From Xestospongia muta (taxonomy: Eukaryota > Porifera > Demospongiae > Haplosclerida > Petrosiidae): a DNA stretch of 64,000 nt. Below, piece by piece: positions 1-9,900 of the stretch. The stretch spans positions 29,151,245 to 29,215,244 of the forward strand of contig OY848917.1 of assembly GCA_963693285.1 (NCBI GenBank). The letters run 5' to 3'. The first letter of the stretch is position 1; each line of letters starts with the position of its first letter. The notes beneath the pieces are model-generated. The model was not told the DNA's origin. It ran no database searches and worked only from the letters and a program-made list of their open reading frames with translations. Position numbers and translations under genes: made by a program.

Positions 1-94
1 TTATTAATTCAATATTCATGCACTGCTGTCCTTTATAAAATGAATGGATTATTCAGTTATTTTAGGTGAATTAAGGGATTTCCTATCATGAAGC

Positions 95-875
95 ATGGCT
101 GCTTTAAAACGCTATTTTGATAAAAGGGAACAAGTGAGTTTGTATCTGGAATGTACTATAATGTAGTGTAGTCCAAACAATGTATATCAATCTTATCAAC
201 ATTCCTACACACTACATTTTATATTATAAATAAATTCACTATGTATATGTAATAGCTGCCCAGTCACTCTGAGAAAAGTACATAGTGAATTTATTTATAG
301 TATAAAATGTAGTGTTATAGTGTGTAAGAATTAATGATACAGCATCCTAGTTGTAGACAAATACATGTACAATAATTGATTCAGGCAAAAACTGAGTTGG
401 AAAAGCATTCTAAAGAATTAGATTTTTATTATACTACCTTATTTATGGAAGCCGAGGGCAGACTTCCTTTTCCACTTTCCAATTTCTATCGCGTATTTTG
501 AAAATTCCAATTAACAACCCAATTAACTATAGAAGCCGAGGACGGACATCTCAATTTCTATATCCAATTTTAATCAAATGGGTTTATATGGAGTTGTAAT
601 GTCCATCCTCAGTTTCTATACATGATAAATCTACTATATGCAACCAAAATCAGGAACCCAATCTAACTGGAAATGTTGTAATGACATTAAATTCTAGGAG
701 AGGGCTTGTGGTACTCATGCTCTACATTTTACTAAGTAATGAGAAAAAACTTTAAAAATTGGAAATTCCAAAGTATGTGATCAAAATTGGAAAGTGGAAA
801 TGGAAGTCTTCCCTCAGATTCTGTGCTTATTAACCTCACTGTGCGTAGGTGCAAAGCTAGGTTACTGTAGTCTGT

Positions 876-913
<38 letters not shown>

Positions 914-3900
914 TGTCGTTTCTCGAAAAGTAAAAAACTTAATGTGGAGATTTTTTAGTATGCTGTAGGAATCTTAGAGGAATATGGATCAGCAAGACAG
1001 AAGGCCGTTGGTCGAAGCAATCGTTAGAAAAGTTCTAAAAAGTGTTTTAAAGATTATACATGGACTTGGAGCGAAGTAATGCGTTCAGGAAACGTCACAA
1101 AGTACTAAAAAAACTGCTACTAATAGATAATATATTGATTTATATTTGTACTACGGGATGTTTCCAAACAATGCTTCATTTTCAAGTTACAATAAATTTT
1201 GTATATGAAATATTGAAAGATTTTAAATCGTCACGTAAAGGCTCAGAGAAACATTCATCATGAATCTAGCACTTAATCTTGCTTGGCAATTGAATGATAC
1301 TATTACTTACTCAGTTACAGCTTCACAGACATGTCAATCAAAGTGCAAAGTACCCAGTAAGTGACAAAGCTTTTTTCCCTTTGATTGAAGAGAAATGCTC
1401 AGTCATCAAACAACAGTTTTTAATGTGTATCACGTGATTCCATCAATAATTTGACCACACCTTGTCCAATCTTAAATGTACATGCACTCTGCAGTATAGA
1501 TTTACACTGGGCAGCGCAGCGAGGTTAAGCACTTTAGTGCATTTTTATTAGATTTTTGTTCTATTCCTAATTATAATACAACAGCTATAATAATATAATA
1601 AAGTTATTTATACATTGTGTATATTGTACACAATGGAAAAGCAATTTTACAATAATTATTGTATCAATGTACACAGCTATTAAGTAATATATTATTAAAT
1701 ATTCAGATACTTTGTGTTATATTACCAACACATTACTTGTCAACTACCAATGAACATAACTTCTTTAATGGAAAGATACTATAATTACTGATCTAATATT
1801 TTATAATTTTACTTTTCTTGCCCTAGAATGAGAAGCTAGTAACTGGTGCTCTACTTGGAAACATAGAAGATGTGAGATCATCTCTTGAGAATGGAGCTGA
1901 TGTTAACACTACCAAAAATAAGGTATAGTAACTATATAATACATATGGAAGCTAATATTGTAATAAAAATATCATTAGCAATGACATTTTGATTATATGT
2001 CTAATAAAAAAGTTAATGTACTTCATGAAATTATATAATGGAATTGTGTTAAGAATTGACAGTATAAGTGTGTTGTTTTTAAGTTTTTATAGTTTTGTTA
2101 GCCATTTTAAAGTTCAAACCTCAGTCTTAATGAAGCAATAACTATTAATTACAAGTACTTTTTATGAAGTTTTGTAATTTTCTTAGAATCGACAAACTCC
2201 TTTATACCTAGCAGCACTGTTTGGTGATTCTGATATAGTATCACTTTTAATAATTGCTGGGGGAGATCCCAATTTTACTCCTAATAAGGTAATTTATCTA
2301 GTAGGAAAGTTCTATAGACAAATTACCTAACTAGAATATTAGTCAAAGAATATTTTAACTGATATTTTACTGTTTTCGGTTTTTGACAATTTTACAGGAC
2401 CGAACAACACCTTTACATGTAGCATCACAAAATGGTTATACAAAAATAGTGTCACAGTTAATAGAGGCTGGAGGAGATCCTAATGCTGCTGATAAAGTAA
2501 TTTCTAGTGTTAAATATTTGACCATGCACACATTATGTATATGTCCATGTCCATTTCTCATCCTTTTATTTACTTCATTGAAACAAACTAGTCTTTGTAA
2601 GGTCACAATTCTTTTAGATACAAAATACACCTTTACATGTGGCAGTATATGATGGTCACACTGAAGTTGTGTCACTATTAATACAGGCTGGAGGAAATCC
2701 TAATGTTACTAATAAAGTAATGTTTAATTTAATGTCGACCTTTTCCAATTATACACAAACATTTGTTGCTATCATTTATCGTAGCTATTTTAACTTCTTA
2801 GCCAGGATAATAGATGATTACAGTAGCCATCAACCACACAGGCTCAGGAATATCATAATTATTCTAATTTACTTTTGTCTTTGATGCTATTTCTTGTGTA
2901 TTGATGATTCACAGAGTATATCCATCTTTTTTATGAGAGAGAAACAACTTTATGTTGGGCAGCATAATGGGGTCATATTGAAATAGTATCACTGTTATTG
3001 CAGGCTAGTGGATATCAATTCATTTTAAACAAAGTAATATCTGTGCTATAATATTATAAAGAAGAAATAATTGACAGCTGCTTATTATCATTATAAAAAT
3101 TGGTTGGTTGATTTTACCAATGTATGGTTGGTTATACAGGTAGCAATGTATGTAGCCAATTATTTGATGTAAAAAATGAAGACCACCTACATTTTTTATT
3201 ATTAATTTTGTAAATATACTATTGAATTAATTGTTCGTGTAGAATTATATTTGATTTGATTCTTTATAGACAAGATGTTTGTCCAAGGCTGTATTTGCAG
3301 GAGATGCATGCATTCAAAATGTCCATCAATCAGTTAAATCAACCAATTTACTTTAAGTTATATCAATTGATCCTGTAATTTAGTTTATAATCTTTGTGTG
3401 CAAATGGTTTGCTTATACTTAGGAATGCTAGCAATCTCAGACGATAATGCTAAAAACTAAAAGTTTAGCAACCACTCTTATATATTTGCTGGTTAAATTA
3501 GTAATGTGACAAATTTTGCACTTCACATGTATATTACCAGGCATGCTGTAGTAAAGTATCAGGTAGTACTGCTTATTTAGGGATTATCTAATGTTCTGTT
3601 TTCTACTTTATCTTTTTCCATGCGTACAAAAGTAGGAGTCTTATAAACATTATGTTTACATAGAAGGTGTGTTTTCACACAAGGTATCTGCTTTAGAAGT
3701 CTTATTATGAGTACTTTTAACTACTAAATAGTTCTTTGCATAATGCTTGGAAGTAGCCTCTGTAAGAAACCCCATTTTAATGATTTGTAATCACATTCTT
3801 GAGGAAAAATGGAGGTCATTAAGGGAAGTTTGTACACACATATATATATAGCTCATTCTTTCTGATGCATGCATAATATGCTATCGTTAGTCATTATAAA

Positions 3901-6900
3901 GTTATAACAATGTCCTGTTGTATAATATATCATACACTCATTCAACCTATAATTTAAAGAAAACACTTTGTGAATATATTATTTATATAATTCAAAACAA
4001 GATAGCAAATAAATAAACAAAAGTTTATAAAAAAATCAGTAAATGTAGAGATGGCAGTAAAAACATCTCAAACAAGCCAAACTAGGAATGACAGTATGTA
4101 TCCCATAGTAGCCACAAACAGGTACCTGTTAACAACGAAAGTTATCCTTAACCAAAATCCTCACTTTCTATCTAACTGAACAGTCTTTTACTTTTGAGTT
4201 CTTAAAGCTACTTCTTGCCTTATGCAACTATTGCAAGAAAGCATTATGCAGTTGATATTGTGGTTACTATGTAAGAATGTCCATACTACCATTCTCACTT
4301 TGGTCTTGTTTGAAATGTTTTTTCCCACCATCACTACATTTAATGATTTTTTCAGAAATTTTTTACTTGTGTAGCATATAGCTATAACAATTTCTCAGTT
4401 TTGTAATATATATATATATAGATTATATACCAAGGTTGTTGTAGATACATGATTTATACACAAATAGTCATCAGGTAGAAGAGTATGAATATGTAGCTAC
4501 CAAGATTGAGTTGTATAAATGACTTGCACCATGTTGACCAATCTGATTTATTGATAAGCATTTTAAACCTTCATAAAATTTGTTTTTATAATTTTATGAT
4601 GCATAAGGTAGTGAGTTCAGCTAAAAATTAATGATTGCCATAATCTTGGAAATCATAGCCTCAGAAAAGGGTCTATATTAATCACTCAACTGGGAGGTGT
4701 ATTAGCTATTCTTGTCCTGAATTGGAGCAATGTGATTGGTTAATTATGGCATAGCATGATATAATATGTACTATATTGCTGTAATGAACTACTTTATTCT
4801 GTTTGTATTTTCATATTCAGTTACACACAACACCTTTACGTTTGGCAATATTAAAAGACCATACTGAAACTGTATCACTACTAAAGGAGTGTGGAGGAGA
4901 TCTTAGTATTGATACAAAAGTAATATATATATATATATATATATAGGAGTAATTGTTATGTCTTACTCTACATGGTGTCGCTATAATTCAATAACATCAT
5001 TTCCTTCATGTCCAGAAAACACCCTTGCATTGGGCAGCAGAGAATGATAAAGTAGAATTAGTTGAAATGTTAATACTGGCTGGAGGAGACCCCAATATTG
5101 TTGACCAAGTATGTGTAGTGTAATGATATATTATAACACTAAGCCTTCATTCAAATGCATGTTTTATATTTGAGTTAGTGTAGAATTGTTGAAGAAACTA
5201 ATGCTGGAAATATAAGTCTACGTGAATCCATATTAATGAATTGGAAATTTTACCCACTAAAAATAATTTTGAAAGCATTTATCATTAAGTGATTTGTTTG
5301 TTTTTGATATTGTTTATTAGCATTTAGCAGACACATTTATCATTGCAAAAATGTAGTCCTTCCTTGCAAAGAGTGGAATTGCTGCTGTTTATGTATTGAG
5401 CAGATATGATAGATGTTGGTAAAATAATATCTTTATCTGAAGTGATAAGTTGTTAGCCTAATATACTGATTTAGCATCAGATGTATTTCTTAAAGGAAAA
5501 TCATCTATTAATAAGATAATTTGCATTTTCTTTAGGATGATAATACTCCATTACACTTTGCCTGTAAACAAGGTCATCTTGATGTTATACGCTGCTTAGT
5601 ACATCATGGAGCAGATACAGATATTGTGAATAGTGATGGCAACACTCCATTGGATGAATGTCAAGATCAAAACAGAAATGATATTGTAGATATATTTGAT
5701 TCTTTCAAAGGTGATGAGAGATACATGACATTATGTAGTGATACAAAGAGAAGGAAGTTTTTTCAAACAATTCATAATAATAAAATGGATAGGTCTAAGC
5801 ATCCAGTATTCCAAATAAAGCCATGATTATTAACTTGACATAATTATAATATCTTAGGATATGACTGACACGTAACCATTTTCTCCTTTGTAGAAATAAC
5901 ATATCATACTGAGGATCTGGAAGCTAATGATATGGTATGTTTTTTGTCTTCATCAATAAGCTAGTTGATTTTATTAATTCAATAGTCATTTGTCTAGCAC
6001 AAAACAACAGAAAAAACAATTTAATTAAATTGTTGATGTGATTTTACAAGCTTCGAGCATCTTTTTTGCATATACACATACATTAGCATGTACATACATG
6101 ATGTTGTTACAGTTAACACCAAGCATATATATGAATGAAATTTAAAGTCTAAAAGTTACTTTGTACTAAATTTATGAGAGGTTATGTTTGTCATGATTAT
6201 CTATCATGTTCTCCATGAATTAAGAATTTGTATATATGCAGTTTTCATTACATGATTGATTACAAATATATAGTGAAACATCACCACATTAAGTTATTTT
6301 AGTAGTTAACTGTGTATTCTTTCTTCCCACAGATATTGATCACTGCTGTTAGAAATGGAGATATTGAAAAAATGAGAACAGCTCTTAATGAAGGAGCTAA
6401 TGTCAATGCTCAGAATATGGTAAGTTAATAAACACTGAATTTGTTTGTAGTGTATGAGATAGTCATAGTATTGCTGTTAATACAAGCTAAATGAACACAA
6501 ATATTGCTACTAATTATGAAGGAGTATTTAGTTTTTAACCCCAAAGGACCAAATTTTGAGTACTTTCAAAAAATGATTGATTGAGAAGGATAATTTATAT
6601 TGATTATCTACAAAGTTTTTTCTGTCTATTCCCTAATTTTATTGAGCCTTCTAAAGAAGATTTTGTCTCATTAAATTCTTACTTTGGCATTAATTATTTT
6701 ATAATTATTGATAATATCTTTCTTTTATAGGATCATAACACACCTTTACATTATGCAGCAGGCCAAGGCAACACTGAAATAGTATCACTCCTAATAGAAG
6801 CAGGAGGAGATCCTAACATAGCAAATGATGTAATGTCTCTAGTAGAGTAATTATTGAAATGCAGCATTAATTCTAACACTCAATATTATCATTATTTGTT

Positions 6901-9900
6901 GTCATTTACAGGACCAGGAAACACCTTTACATTGTGGAGTATTTTCAAGTAATACTGACACAGTATCACTCTTGTTACAGGCTGATGGAGATCCCACTAT
7001 TGGCAATAAAGTAATAGTTTATCTAAATATTTTTAATATACCATACACAGTCAGTTATTAAATTGAATTGTTTTCATTTTTTAGTTCCACGAAACACCTT
7101 TACATGTTGCAGTAGATTTTGGTTATACTGAAATAGTGTCACTGTTAATACAGGCAGGAGGAAATCCCAATGCACTTGCTCAGGTATTGAAAGAAAAATG
7201 TTAATAGTACATCACTTTTCCAAACTATGCTACTATACAAAATGTTGTTCAGGAGTAATGTATAACTGTCACTTCTTTATCTTAAATTTTGATCATGTTT
7301 TTTAACTCATGTTTATTTGTTTAGAGTGGTAATACTCTTTTACATCGTGCATGCCACTATGGCTATGTAGATGTAATTCGCTGCTTGCTCTCTCAAGGAG
7401 CAGATCCAACAATTGAGAATGATGATGATGAGACTCCATTAGATTTGTGTCAAGATAATGATGACATTGTGAAAATTTTTGCTGAGTATAATCCAAAGCA
7501 AGGTGATTGGTATAATAATAACTACACAGCAAGGCTAGATACTTTATACATTAAATTTCTTATGTTTTGTCTAGTTTTGGAAAATGTTTCTGAGTGGAAC
7601 ATTGAAAGCATTGATGAAGGACAGGTCTTTGAGAAGTCACAATATGGAATAAAGTTAGTTATCCCACCATCTTCAGTGGAACAGGGACAGGAAGTGGAAA
7701 CAAAAGTTAAGGTTGTGTCACCAGAAGAATCTGAGTTTGAGCTTCCTTCTGATGTTGAGCCTGTCAGCTGTTTCTACAAGATCGAAACAACAGGAAAATT
7801 TTCTAGACCTGTTGAGCTTCATCTCCAACATAACGTTGAGCTTACTTCACAAGAGGAAAGTCAACAGCTTGCTTTTATAACAGCTAAAGGTCCACCACCT
7901 TATAAATTTGAACTTGTGCCAATTGCAATTGATCAAAAGTTCAAGCCTAATGACAACTCAGGTGTTGTAGAAGTTTCTGATTTCTCTGTGTTCAGCATTG
8001 TCAAGCAAAAGCTTAAAGCTATTTTTTGCCGAGAACCATCTTATAGCTATGTAATGACTGTTTTTTTCAAGCATATGCTGAAGTCCAGTTGGGCAATACA
8101 AGCTGTGGTTACAAGGAATCTTGGGCCTTTTCTCAAGGTATACAACTAAAAGTATCTATACTGTACTTGTACTGTTTTGTCTGTTATAGAGAGTTAGCAC
8201 TGAGAAATGTTTTGAAAGTTGGAATAAGATAGAACCAGTCTGTTTTCACTTTGATCCAGAAGTCAATGAAGTGAAGTCTATACTTGTTAATGACTGCTTT
8301 CAAATCAAACCATTGAAAAAGCCCTTTAAAGTAAAATATTAAACTTAACTTGAAAATTTTACTTTTTTGTAATGAAGGTCACTAAAAAAGCTGTTGATAA
8401 AAGTCAACCAGACACTGCTCTACTTTACTTAAAGTTTAAGGCATCACTCAAATCCAACCAAGACCTTGCAGATTTAGAGCTCACTTTTAAAGGAATGAGA
8501 GATGGAGAGAGTTTAGTTATTGCTAGTAATGAATTACAAGCAATACAAGGAAAGACAGGTAGGAACATAAGGATTTGCTATATCAATAATTTAAGAACTA
8601 TTGAATTATTTTTTATTAGATGAACTTATCAAGCCTACTGTTAAAAAAGCCACTGAGCAATTACAGACCTCATTTCGAAAAGAGATTTCTATGGACTTGT
8701 TAGGTAAGTATGAACATGTAATACATTGTTACTATAAAATATGCCTATTAGGTAAAGAACCAAAGAAACAACATCTTATGTCACTGCTTCACTGTATCAA
8801 ACATATGTGGGATACTATTGGAGAACAACTTGCTGTACGATATGGTGACATTAAATCTGCTGAATACAACATGACATATGACAGTACCAAAAAGCTCTCA
8901 GAGGTCCTGCAGGTTTGGATTGATAAGAGAACTTGTGAGGTGTCTTGGAGAACAATCATCACTGTTGTAGATGACCCTCCAGTTGAAAATAAGAGGGTAG
9001 CTGATGAGATATGTGAATTTCTAGCCAGATCAGATATTCAGATTGAGTATCTATCAAGTGGTCAGTTTGAATTACATTGTGTATATGTATATTCATTAGT
9101 TTGTCACTATAGGTTACTCTTTTGCTACATTTAGTGCTCCACCTCCAATACCTCCCAGACGAAGGATAAGCAAATGTATGTTTTCATTTAAATTTTTATA
9201 TAAATATATTCTTTTTCTTCTCAGCTATAATTCCACCAATACCTGCTAAAAGAAAAAGTACATTATTTGTTACATCAAGTAAACACGAGTTTATTTCTCT
9301 ATTATTATTAGGTAAGATTAGTTCTGAAGCTACTCCAGCTCCAATTCCACCAGTGCCAAAGAAAAGAAGTAAGTTAGCTATTTTATTTCTTTAATGTTGA
9401 CAGTATATAATACTTTCTTTAGCTCGAATACCTTCTGTAAAGAAACGTAAGTTAACTCTATCTCACTAGGTTAAACGTTTTATATCTTTTTATGACTCAA
9501 TAGAGGAGCAAGAACTTGATGAAATGGAACAAGAAGCTCCACCACAATCATCCAATCCTATTGGAGTAAAATACATCTTAAATTAATTATAATGTATTTT
9601 ATTGATTTGGACAAGTAGTCAAGCCACATTCAACTGTATTTATTGTTGTGTGTAATAGCATATGGAGTTAATTTGTCCTTTTTGTGAGCCTTGTCACAAC
9701 ACAGACAATATATCATTCTAATATTGAAATGTTAATTCTCATCTTATCTAGTTTGCTGCTCATCATCTTCATAAACAAGCTAAACAATGGGAGGAGAAAG
9801 ATAATGATATGGTAGTAGCTACTAAACGTATGGCTAGACTGATGCTGCAAATGTCAAAGTTTGCAAGGTATTTTCCACAGAATTAAATGCTTTTCTTAAC

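Larger units (their letters stand above)
1827..5934 (+). other. Copy 1, first ankyrin solenoid (exons 2-9)
   Basis: Exons 2-7 each encode one ankyrin repeat of 31-34 residues and start and end in phase 0. The TPLH/TPLY core and the G-A/G-D-P-N turn are visible in most of them (for example DRTTPLHVAS and EAGGDPNAAD). Exon 2 (NEKLVTGALLGNIEDVRSSL) looks like an N-terminal capping repeat. Exon 8 is longer: it encodes a full repeat plus a half-repeat ending in a polar helix (GNTPLDECQDQNRNDIVDIF). Exon 9 is a 14-residue acidic linker. The block is paralogous to exons 10-14, so the ankyrin domain is an internally duplicated double solenoid. Confidence 0.85.

Noticed and set aside
1060..1263. 67-codon open frame in intron 1 of copy 1
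   Set aside because: Lies wholly in a copy-specific inserted element, has no homologue in the other copies and no domain features.
5894..5934. Treating exon 8 as the terminal exon, making each unit two genes (ankyrin gene and ZU5-Death-tail gene)
   Set aside because: In all four copies exon 8's phase-1 donor joins exon 9 in frame, and copy 4's shifted donor compensates exactly, which supports one gene; read-through is kept only as a possible isoform.
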